DNA from: CAZQXD01 sp964597315
GTDB taxonomy: Bacteria; Pseudomonadota; Gammaproteobacteria; Competibacterales; Competibacteraceae
Assembly (NCBI GenBank): GCA_964597315.1
Contig: CAZQXD010000044.1
Location: 1-34,020, forward strand
Reading direction: 5' to 3'
DNA: 34,020 nt
In this document: in pieces, positions 7,588 through 17,400 of the stretch
Layout of the letters: every line of letters begins with the position of its first letter
Numbering within the stretch: the first letter of the stretch is position 1
Made by a program: the position numbers and the translations under genes
The notes under the pieces: generated by a model
What the model was told of the DNA's origin: nothing
What the model saw: only the letters and a program-made list of their open reading frames with translations
Database searches by the model: none

Positions 7588-9252
7588 TCAAGCTTTGTTC
7601 TTAGCGGCCAACGCGGCCTGGCGCATTTGGCTGAGCGTCTGGCGCGGGGTTATCGCTTCGGCGGAAATGTCGAGATCGAGCAGCGCCCCGGTTTTCGATG
7701 CGCAGGCGCGTTCGAAGGCGGCGGCGAAGGCTTCGGTCCGCTCAACCCGTTCGGCATGGAAACCATAGGCGCGAGCCAGGGCGATGAAGTCGGGGTTCTC
7801 CAGGGTGGTGCCCGAAACTCGCCCGGGATAGTTGCGCTCCTGATGGGCGCGGATCGTGCCGTAGAGGCCGTTGTTCAGCAGCAGAATGATCGGCTGCGCC
7901 CGCGCCTGCATCGCGGTGGCAAGTTCTTGACAGGTCATCTGGAAATCCCCATCGCCCGCGAAGCACACAACGGTGCGGTCCGGGTAGGCGAGCTTGGCGG
8001 CGATGGCCGCAGGCAGGCCGTAGCCCATCGCCCCCGATTGCGGCGCGAGCAGCCGCGCCTTGCGCCCGAATTTGAAGAACTTATTGGGCCAGACGGTGAA
8101 ATTGCCCGCCCCATTGGTCAGCACCGCATCCTCTGGCAAGGTGTCGCGCAGCCAAGCGGTGACCTTGACCATATCCACCGGCGAGGGCTGCTCGGGCGCT
8201 TCGAAGCTCGCCTCATAGGCCGCCCGCCCTTCGGCCCGCCATGCGCCCCAGTCGCCCTCCACCGGGTCGAGCGCGGCGGCAAAGGCATTGGGACCGGCGT
8301 GAATGCCGAGCGTGGGCTGGTAGATCTTGCCAATCTCAAGGTCCGAACCATGCACATGGATGAGCGTCTGCCGGGGCAAGGGAACCGAAAGCAGAGTGTA
8401 GCCATCGGTCGTCATCTCCCCAAAGCGAACGTTGACCGCCAGGATCACATCCGCCTCAATGACAAGCCGACGCACATGAGCAGGCATCCCTACCCCTGCC
8501 TCGCCGCAGAAGACCGGCGAGAAATTGTCGAACTGGTCCTGGTAACGGAAGGCCGCAATGACAGGGATGTCGGCGGCTTCGGCAAAGGCGCGTAAGGCTT
8601 CCGCCCCGCTTTCCCGCCAATTGCAACCCCCCATCAGGATCAGCGGACGCCTCGCCGCCGAGAGCAGCGCCCGGGCTTTTTCCACCGCCGAGGCAGAGGG
8701 GGCAGGCTCGGCCATCTCCGCCGGGCCGGAAAGCGGGGCGGCGTCGGTCAGACTCGTGAGCATGTCCTCGGGCAGGGCGATGACCACGGGGCCGGGCCGA
8801 CCGGTCGTGGCCAGTGTCCAAGCGCGGGCGAGGATTTCGGGGATGCGTGTGACAGCGTCGATCTCGACCGTCCATTTCGCGAGGGCGCCGAACAATGCTT
8901 TGTAGTCAACCTCCTGAAAAGCCTCGCGGCCTTTCATGGCGGTACCGACCTGTCCGACAAAGAGCAGCATCGGCGCGCTGTCCTGCATGGCCGTATGCAC
9001 CCCGATCGCGGCATTGGTCGCCCCAGGACCGCGAGTGACGAAGCAGATCCCCGGTTGGCCCGTCAGCTTGCCATAGGCCGCCGCCATAAAGGCCGCGCCC
9101 CCTTCGTTGCGGCACAGCACATAATTCAGCCGACCGACCGTGTCGTGCAGCGCATCCAGCACCGCCAAATAGCTTTCCCCAGGAACGCCAAAGCTCTTGG
9201 TCGCCCCGAGGGCAAGCAGACTTTCGACCAGGAGCTGTCCTCCGTTGCGCAT
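7588..9252 (-). CDS. Acetolactate synthase-like thiamine-diphosphate enzyme
   Basis: The 554-aa protein has the three-domain layout of the TPP decarboxylase/acetolactate synthase family. The catalytic Glu is in LCRNEGGAAFMAAAYG (E50), followed by CFVTRGPGATNAAIGVH, a middle domain with ILMGGCNW, and the C-terminal cofactor motif beginning GDGDFQMTCQEL (about 430) and ending in LLNNGLYG. It is close to biosynthetic ALS catalytic subunits in length, but no regulatory subunit or ilv gene is nearby, so the substrate is uncertain (pyruvate or another 2-oxoacid). The frame extends to 9321, but tandem ATGs at 9255/9252 give the family start MRNGGQLLVESLL. Fragments of IS-type ends lie on both sides (7528 and 9375), so the gene may have been moved as a unit. 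Confidence 0.9.
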   Translation of the reverse strand: MRNGGQLLVESLLALGATKSFGVPGESYLAVLDALHDTVGRLNYVLCRNEGGAAFMAAAYGKLTGQPGICFVTRGPGATNAAIGVHTAMQDSAPMLLFVGQVGTAMKGREAFQEVDYKALFGALAKWTVEIDAVTRIPEILARAWTLATTGRPGPVVIALPEDMLTSLTDAAPLSGPAEMAEPAPSASAVEKARALLSAARRPLILMGGCNWRESGAEALRAFAEAADIPVIAAFRYQDQFDNFSPVFCGEAGVGMPAHVRRLVIEADVILAVNVRFGEMTTDGYTLLSVPLPRQTLIHVHGSDLEIGKIYQPTLGIHAGPNAFAAALDPVEGDWGAWRAEGRAAYEASFEAPEQPSPVDMVKVTAWLRDTLPEDAVLTNGAGNFTVWPNKFFKFGRKARLLAPQSGAMGYGLPAAIAAKLAYPDRTVVCFAGDGDFQMTCQELATAMQARAQPIILLLNNGLYGTIRAHQERNYPGRVSGTTLENPDFIALARAYGFHAERVERTEAFAAAFERACASKTGALLDLDISAEAITPRQTLSQMRQAALAAKNKA

Positions 9253-9374
9253 CATGCTTGAGTCTTTATGGCTGAGTGGGTGGCGCCGGAACAGGCCCCG
9301 GCGGTCGGTCCAAGTGAACACTTAAACTTTAGCGGCCCTAGAACAGCTCCGCAAAGGGGCTATCGTGCCGTGGG

Positions 9375-9425
9375 CTATCCCTCCCCGCCCTTAATGGCAG
9401 GGCTTGTCGCGCAACTGATCAAACC
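9375..9425 (+). repeat. IS200/IS605-type end fragment, left flank of the defence operon
   Basis: CTATCCCTCCCCGCCCT (9375-9391) is repeated exactly and in the same orientation at 26445-26461, just beyond the other end of the 17-kb operon. Here it runs into a small hairpin (GCCCT with AGGGC around a seven-base loop). The weaker shared words GCGCA and CTGAT follow both copies. The pattern resembles terminal sequences of IS200/IS605 elements. No transposase is present. Confidence 0.5.
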
Positions 9426-9430
9426 GCTTT

Positions 9431-11464
9431 TCATAGGTAGATCAGAGCCATCCGTTTGGCGCGAGTGATGCCTACGTAGACAAGCTGTCGCAGACGATCG
9501 TCCAACTGGCGATTAACCACAACGGCCACCGCGTCAAACTCCAGCCCCTTGGCGCGATGCAGGGTCATGGCGAATATTTGGGCATCCTTGCGGCTGAGCT
9601 TCTCACGATGATTGACGGTGGCGACCTTGTATCCCGCTTCGCGGATCTGTTTAGCCAACTGATCGCGCAACTTGACGGTGGTTGCCATCAGCCCGATCTT
9701 GATATCCCGGTTTTCATCCAGCGCCGTCCGAACAAACGTCCTGAGTCCATCGCGTATGGTTTCCATGGAAGCATCCTCAATGCACTCTGGCCTGGGACCG
9801 CGCAGTAGCGACTTGTAACGCACGATCTCATCGCTGCCACCATCTAGGTCGTCCACCTGGACGCCCTCAAGCAAAGCAACGGCTTGACGCCGAATCTCCT
9901 CGGTGGTGCGGTAGTTCAGATAGAGTTTTTTAGAACGGCCACGGATATCGATACCACAACTGCGCATACTGGCCTTGTTCTTGGCGTAGATGCGTTGATG
10001 GCCGTCACCGACGAGCATCAAATCGTTGGGTCCAGGGGGCGCCAAGGCGCGGATCAGCCGCAACGCCTGCGGGCCGAAGTCCTGGGTTTCGTCCACCACG
10101 GCGTGGGCATAGGGCGGGCTGCCCTCGCAAGCCAGAATGGCGCAGGCATCCCGATAGGCGTCATCGGGTTCCTTCAAACCCTTGGCGCTCAGTTGCAGCC
10201 GATACTCTTCGAATATCTCCCATAGGGCATCGCGCTTCTTGCGCGAGAGCATGACGCCCCGGCCCCGGCGTGGCGCCTCGCGATAGTCGTCTCGGGATGC
10301 TAGCCCCTGGGCCTGCACCACTTGCTCGAATTCCTCGCGAACAAACTCCCGGGACACGCCAAGCGAGGCATCGAAGTCAACCATTGCGGACTCCCAAACC
10401 GGCGCGCACTTGGTTTCATAGTCAAAGGCGATCTCATGCTCGTAACGCCGCGCCTTGAGAAAACGGAATACGAGGGCATCCAAGTTGATGATGTCTATGT
10501 GCTTCATCTGCTCTGGAGAGCAAATCGACTTCAGGCCATCTTCTATATCCAGGGCCAGATTTGTCGTGAAGGTCGTGAACAGGAGCTTTTTGTCCGTGTC
10601 CATGAGCGTGCGGGCCAAGTGCTTAGCCCGGTGCATGGCAAGCACTGTCTTGCCGGTACCCGCACCGCCGAGAATGCGACTCGGGCCGTTCAGGTTGCGG
10701 GTGGCCAGGCGTCTCTGGGTGGGATGCAGGAATACTCGCCACTGTTCCAGGGGAGCGGAGAGGATCTCCTGAAGGTCGTTTTCCCCTTCCACCACGTAAA
10801 AGCGGGACCGGCTCTCGTCGCGCTCCACGGCGCTGGCGAAATCTTGCGTGTCGATCTCCAGATCGACCCGGGTTTCGCGGGAGCCCAGAATGCTGGCGAC
10901 CGTATCGCCCGCCAGCACCAGGAACAGTCCCTCGTAAGCCTCGACCGGCAATTCTTCGCCCATGGCATCCAGATCACCCTCTGAACGAATCGTCCGCACC
11001 GCCGGAACCATGTCCTCGGATACGCCAAGCGCCATCAGATCCCGATCCGAAAGCCCAGAGAAGACCGGCTCGGGCTGCGACGGCGCCGGCGCCGCCTTGC
11101 GCTGGACGGTTTCCTCGACGAAGTTGACATTGGTGAGGGTGAGCGCACCATTGACCGGATTGATGCTCATCTTCCTCTTGGTGGCCCAGGCATAGGCGTC
11201 ATCGTGCTGGTCGATATGCAGCCACACGAAAACATTGTCCCGCGGCGCCCGGAAGACGATGCCGCGATAGCCTTGATCGATGCGCACCGAACGAAAGTTC
11301 TTGTCCTTGGCGCCCTGGATGGTCTCGTAATTGATGCCGGGGCTACGGGGGTCGGTCTGAAACTTGAGCATGAACTCCAGGCATTTGGTCTGCACCGCCG
11401 CCGGCAATGCCGTCATGCGTTTGATCACATCGTTGCTGACGATGATCTTGACATTTTCTATCAT
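9431..11464 (-). CDS. UvrD/PcrA-like superfamily 1 helicase with N-terminal RelE/ParE-like domain
   Basis: The 677-aa protein begins with about 110 residues resembling the RelE/ParE toxin fold (IQGAKDKNFRSVRIDQGYRGIVF, then VFVWLHIDQHDDAYAWA). It continues as an SF1 helicase: Walker A RILGGAGTGKTVLA (about 262-275), Walker B VVDETQDFGPQ (about 454-464), GDGHQRIY, LYLNYRTT (motif IV-like), TLHRAKGLEFDAV and, at the end, VYVGITRAKRM. These are the motifs of ATP-driven 3'-5' unwinding enzymes. Its ATG at 11464 overlaps the stop of the giant helicase gene by four bases (ATGA), showing translational coupling within the operon. A frame reaching 11560 is rejected because it would overlap that gene by about 100 bp. 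It takes the last position in the operon, where DISARM normally has a phospholipase-D-type gene. Confidence 0.92.
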   Translation of the reverse strand: MIENVKIIVSNDVIKRMTALPAAVQTKCLEFMLKFQTDPRSPGINYETIQGAKDKNFRSVRIDQGYRGIVFRAPRDNVFVWLHIDQHDDAYAWATKRKMSINPVNGALTLTNVNFVEETVQRKAAPAPSQPEPVFSGLSDRDLMALGVSEDMVPAVRTIRSEGDLDAMGEELPVEAYEGLFLVLAGDTVASILGSRETRVDLEIDTQDFASAVERDESRSRFYVVEGENDLQEILSAPLEQWRVFLHPTQRRLATRNLNGPSRILGGAGTGKTVLAMHRAKHLARTLMDTDKKLLFTTFTTNLALDIEDGLKSICSPEQMKHIDIINLDALVFRFLKARRYEHEIAFDYETKCAPVWESAMVDFDASLGVSREFVREEFEQVVQAQGLASRDDYREAPRRGRGVMLSRKKRDALWEIFEEYRLQLSAKGLKEPDDAYRDACAILACEGSPPYAHAVVDETQDFGPQALRLIRALAPPGPNDLMLVGDGHQRIYAKNKASMRSCGIDIRGRSKKLYLNYRTTEEIRRQAVALLEGVQVDDLDGGSDEIVRYKSLLRGPRPECIEDASMETIRDGLRTFVRTALDENRDIKIGLMATTVKLRDQLAKQIREAGYKVATVNHREKLSRKDAQIFAMTLHRAKGLEFDAVAVVVNRQLDDRLRQLVYVGITRAKRMALIYL

Positions 11465-14400
11465 GGGGTCTGGCCTTTGAGGGCGGACTCGACCGCGAGC
11501 CACCAGTTTTCGGATTCCTCGACGACAGCGTACCCAGCGTGCGTCCAAGCCGCCGCGCACTCCATCTGTGCAGACGTCAGAAAGACAAGGCGGGCCTGCT
11601 CCCAGAGAGCCTCCGCCAAGCGATAGTCGTCGCCCTCCTCATGCTCGAAGCCCATGTCATCCGGTGGGGGCGCTGCGCCGTTGGCCAAATACACGAAGCC
11701 CCGCCTGAGGCGATCCAGGAATTCCCCATCGTCCAGTATCTGACTCCAACCGGCGCTGCCCACCGTTGGCAGGCCCGCCTGCGGTTGCGGCACGGCCAGG
11801 GTTTCGCCCCCGGCGAGCATGGATCGGGTCAGCAGCGCAACGCCCGGCATGGCTTGCAGGAGATTGGCCAGGCGCAACCATTGACGCCAGTGGCCGCGCC
11901 CCTGCTTCGGGTCGTGGGCAATCGCCAGGTCATCCACGATCAAAGCCCCCGCGACCGGATACTCGGAGGTGCTTTTCCCGGTCAGAAACTTCGCTTCGGC
12001 CTTGCCGACCCACTGCACGGCCTTTGTTTCGGGGCTGTGCAAGTGAACCCCATGGGTATCCAGCCTGAGCCATTCCGGCAGCGAGTGCTGGACTGCGGCA
12101 CTTCTTGCCCTGTTCGCCTCCGTCACGTCGTCGGGCCGCAACACGCTGCGTATCAGCAGATGCTGGCCGGTTGGTTGCAGCCGATGCAGCGGGTCCTGAT
12201 TGATGGCATCGGCCTGACCGAGCAAGCGCAGCAACAGGGCTATCCCGTTCGACGTCAGGTTGTTGGCTGAAATCGGCGGAAGGCGATCTGCGGGTATCTG
12301 CTGACCGGAACCGGTCTGGAACACGCTTAACGGACTCTCCAGGTCGGCGCCACCTTTGAGCTTGTGGGCCGCCTCGATATCCTCGAAGGTCAGCGACCAC
12401 ACCCGGTAGTCGCGGCGCAGCATCAGGGTGGCGCGCTTGCGGGCGTCGTCCGCCAGGGTCTTCTGGTGGTATTTCCAGCCGTCCACGAACACCGCAACCG
12501 GGCGCATGGGGCTGACGGACTTGGTGGCCGAGATTACGAAATCGGGCTGACACAGGATTTGCCCCGAGGCCGGGTCTTCGATGGGCACTTGCGTGTCCAC
12601 CCAGTATTTGTTGGGGCCAATCGTGAGCAGATAAGCGGTCTTGCCCGCCTTGATGTCCTGGGTCACCTGCACAGGAGGAAACCTGGAATGGTCCGAATCC
12701 AGTTGTCCACCCAAGGCCTTTAGGGCCGGAAGAAAGCGCCGCTCCAGCTCGGAACCGAAGTCGGGATTGATGTAGATCTCCGACAGACATTTCACCGGCT
12801 TGCGCTGAAAGCTGCCCTCGACCAGGGCTTCGAGCAGTTCCAGAGCGGTGGCGCGGGAGATGTGTCGGCGGTTTCGTCCTTGGCGGTATTGAAAAACGCA
12901 TTGATAGCAGCCGTCCAGATTGGGACTGTTCTGGCAACCGCAGTCCCGGATCACCCCATGGGCCGCAGCCAGGACCTCGGTCAGGGTATCCGCGTCTCCC
13001 GCCAGCAACTGCTGCAAGTAGCCGGTGCCGCCGGGCACCGAGTCGTAGATCAGGATATAGGTCTTGCCGGAGCCGTCCCCCGAGCCGGCCTCCGACATGG
13101 TCTCGAAGCGCAAGTGATCCACCTTGCCGCCAAAACGCTTGCGTAGACCCAGTTGCAGGGCCGACATGAAGGAATAAGTGGTGCGCTCACCGGAACCGAA
13201 GCCCTTGGGCACCATGATGCGCAGGCACTCGGACTCGAACCGGCGGTACAGGAACAGCCTGTCCAGCAGGTGTTCGCTTCCCGTGGAGTGGCGGTCCTGG
13301 CAGTCCGGGGTATGCTCCTGCTTGCGCGCGTCGTCGCGATTATTGCCGCCGCCAGACTGCACCATGCCGCAACTCTTGCACAGGGAGAACCCGGCCTTGG
13401 CGCTGTCGTCACCGGCGATCACCGTCCCCTGCTCCACGGCGCCGAGGGGTGCGGGCTGACCGAGATTGAGGTCGTGAAAGATCGCCTTGACGATAAACTC
13501 GAAACCATAGATGGCCTGGGCGGACTCCAGCGTCCAAGCGGTGCGCACGTCCTTAAAATCGAAGTTCATCAACAGTCGGCGGGCATAGAAGCGGGGGTTG
13601 CGAGCCTCGTCGGATTCGGTGATCCGCATCTTGTCCGCGCGCTTGATATTGGCGACGGCGCACTTGAGGCGCAGCACGGGCCGTACCTGGCTGCCGTCCG
13701 CCCAATGGCTGTCGCCGCAGCGAGGGCAGGTGTCCGACTTGGCTTCTGGCTCGGTGATCGGGGTCAGAAAATGGCAACTGGCGCAGAAGCGGTGTTCGAC
13801 CGGGGCCTCCACGCTCATGTCGATCTGGTCGATCTGGACCTTGCTCTTGTGGGCGAAGAAGGTATTGCGTGGCGCAAACTCCGCGAGGGCCGCGTGGGCG
13901 GGCCGACTGTAGCGGTGTACCGGCGTCGAATAGTCCTCGCCGCTGGATTTGGCCCCATGGATGATGGTGGTCAGGGCCACCCCTTCCTCGGGGAAGGCAT
14001 AGTTCGGCAGCAGACCGGCGTTGGTCATGGCCTCTAACAGGTACTCGTTGTTCAACTGCAAGATGCGCTGCCCCAGTCCGGCGCGCTCTTTTTCCAACAG
14101 CTCGATCTCGGCCAGGGTCTGCTCGTCCTCGGGCCGCTTCCTGAGCCGGGCGAGTTCCGCCTTGATGGCTTGGCGGCGTTTCTTCCAGGACTCGCGCTCC
14201 GCGTGGGTCTCCTCGAAAAAGGCCAGAAAGCGCGCGCGCAGGTTCTTCTGCTGTTCTGTCCCGGTGATGAACGCGTCGAGCTTCGCCCGGGTCTCGGGGC
14301 GCAGTTCATCGCCCAGCATCCGGCAAAAGGCATCGAACAGGACAGGCTCGTTACGGTTGACGAAATCCAGATAGTTGAACGGAAAGTGCGTGGTGTCGCC

Positions 14401-17400
14401 GTCCATCTTCGCGACCGGGTCGAGGGCCTCGCTCAGCTTGTCCGGCAAGGCCGGGTTTTCCTTGGCCATCCATCGATCAAAGAAGAAGGCGTAGATCTGG
14501 CGGCGCAGCACCTCTGCGGCGTTCAGATAGATGGCGGGCGCCTCCACATCGCCGTGCAGCATCTCCAGAGGGTTGGCGAAGTAGTATTGATCATGCCCGT
14601 CCAGGGAGGCATCGGCGATGGCGAACACCGCCGCGTTGCCGTCCCGGCGGCCAGCGCGACCGATGCGCTGGATGAAATTGGCCTGATTGGGGGGCACGCC
14701 TCCCAGCATGACGCTGGATAGGGAGCCGATGTTGATGCCCATCTCCAGGGTCGGCGTGGCCGAGAGCAGGTTCTCGTACCAGGGCTGCCAGGCGTCGTCG
14801 GGGGCCATAAAGCGGTCCTGTAGGGCGACCCGCTCGTCCCGCTCCAGCAACCCGGTGTGTTCGTGGGCGATGACCCGGGCCACATCGCCGCCAGCGAGTC
14901 GAGTATGCCACCCGTTGTCCCCGCCCGCTGGCTCCAGCCGGAAAGTCTCGCCGGGGCTGTTCCAGGCGGGCAGTCCGTGCAGGGCTTCGGCGGCCTCTTC
15001 TGGGACCCAGATGGCCTGGGAGCCAGATGGGGTGATCAGCCGACGCAGCCCCCGATACAGGTTCAGCCGGTTCGGGAGCAAGCCAAATACATGCGCCCGG
15101 TTTCCCCGGTCCTCAAGCAACACAAACCGCCCCAGGCCCGCCTGTTCCAGCCCCTTGAGCAGCGCCTCATAAGCCAGGGTGACGATGCCGGGGGAGTACA
15201 GTTCCAGGCCCAGGGCGAGTCGCGCCCAGCGCAACAGCGGATTGCCGTCGCGTTCCTCCAGGTGCAAAAAGCCGTGCCGACCGGCCTCCCGAGCAATAAA
15301 GCGCGGCGCGTCGAATCGGCCACGGTGCGGTATCCAGTGTTTGCGCTGGGGGGAGCACTCATAACCGGCAAAATTCCCGGTCTCCGCCAACTGCTCCAGA
15401 CCCCTGTGAAAGATGGCCCCGGCGCGGATCAAGGCCAGCACCGTGCCCGTGGCCCAGTGCAGCACCGGTTCCTCGGTCAGCGTTTCCAGCCCGCCACCGG
15501 CCTCGCGCAGTTCTCGGGTCAGGGCCTCGGCGAGGGTACGGAGATCCGCCAGGTCCGGGAACAGCACCGCGATGCCGACCCTGCTCAGGGTGCGGCCCCG
15601 GTCCGAGCGGTGGGCCAGCTCCTCGATGGCCCGCCACTGCATGCGCTGGGCGAGCATGCGGGGCAGGTCCGAGCCTTCGGACAGGGCGCCGTTTTCCTTT
15701 AGGTTCCGCCATTCTTGCAGCCACTCCATGCTCGGCGGGATAAAGCGCGCGACAAAGTCCCGGGGGGATAGGGCCAAGGGGCTGGCCGGGTCCAGATAAC
15801 GGCGGCCGAGGGCGTCCAGGGCCTGGTCCCACGGCAGGACCGGCGGCAGGGTCGCGATGGCCTTGGCCAGACCCGCCCGCATCAGGTAGCCCTCGGTCTT
15901 GGACTCGATGAACCCGGCGCGGTGGGCGGCGTCCTGCACGGAGTCGGAGAACAGGATCAGCTTCTTGTGATCGTTGAGGGGCGCGGACCACAGCCGCTCC
16001 ACGGCGTGGGCCGCGATGCTGCTGGTCTGGGAACCGATGATAAGCTGCCCGCCCCGCTCCCCGCACACCGGGCAGCCATCATCATGAATGGTGACCTCCC
16101 TGCCCTCGCGACCGACCTGGCGATCCCCCCCCAGCCGCAGCGGGCGGGTTGCGCAGGCCAGATGCACCGGCAAAACGTCATCGCTCTGGCAATAGGGGCA
16201 CTGCTGGAGTTGCCCATTGCCCAGGTGGCCGCATTGACCGCATAGGGTATGGCTGAGCAGGGGGACCATCGGCGGGTTTGCCCCTTCGGAATCGAGGCGG
16301 GGATAAATGCGGACGATGAAGGAATCTGGATAGCGGGCGAAGAAGCTCCCGTAGATGGTGTCCGGGCTGCTCACCACCCGGCTGTCCTGGGGCTGTTTCA
16401 GGGTCAGCCAGCCGGTGGTGTGGCAGTGGCGGCACTGGATCACCGGCAGGCGCAGCCGCTCGCGCTGGCTGAGTACGGCTGCTTCCGAGTGCAGCTCGAT
16501 GTCGGCGGGGTCCCGGCTCACGGTGGCCAGAACCCGGCGTAGCTCCTGTATCCAAAGCTGAATGCGCAGGCTGACGAGGTGGCTCAGCGTCTCGACCGGC
16601 GTCTGTGCATTCACCCGTTGTCCGGCGTGGGGCGCCCGCGCCCAGGCCACCAGGGTCAGCAGCGCCCGGATCAGCCCCCTGGCCTCCGGCGCCAGGCGGA
16701 TGCTCAGGGTGCGCCGAAGCTTGTCCGCGATCTCGTCCACGGTCACCGGGGCTTGGGTGGCCGTGCGCAGCAGGGACTGAAACAGCAGATGCTTTTTCAG
16801 TTCCTCCCCGAGCCGCACGCGCCCCAGGGGGGTGTCGATACCAGCCCGCAGCTCCGCCAGCACCTCCGGGTTGGTGAAGAAAGCCGGCAGCACCCGCGCC
16901 ACCGCCTCCTGGGGCTGGTGGAAAGCCCTTGGGCGGATCGCCTCCAGCACCGTTTCATCGTCGGCGATCAGATGTTCCACCACCTCCTTGCCGATGAACG
17001 CGTCGAAGCCCTGGCGGCGCTCGGTAATCACCGAGTTTTCATCGAACTCCGCAGCGAGTACCTGGCTGGCATAGTCGCGCAGGGGTCGGGTGTCGCTGGC
17101 GTCGCCCAGGGTGGCCGAGGTGCCGATGCAGATCAGGCCCCGAGCATCGCAGCCCAGGCGATAGCGCAAGCGGCGGATCAGCATCGCCAGGTCCGTGCCC
17201 TGGGCGCCGTCGAAGGTGTGCAGCTCGTCCACCACCAGGTAACGCAGGGTGTCCGGCCCGTTGCGGCGCCATAGGGCCTGGTCCCGGGGCCGGATCAGCA
17301 GAAAATCCAGCATTTTGTAGTTGGTGAGCAGGATATCCGGCGGATTGTCCCGGAGTACGTCCTTGTCGGTGATGATGTGGTCGGGTCCCATGTCCACGGT

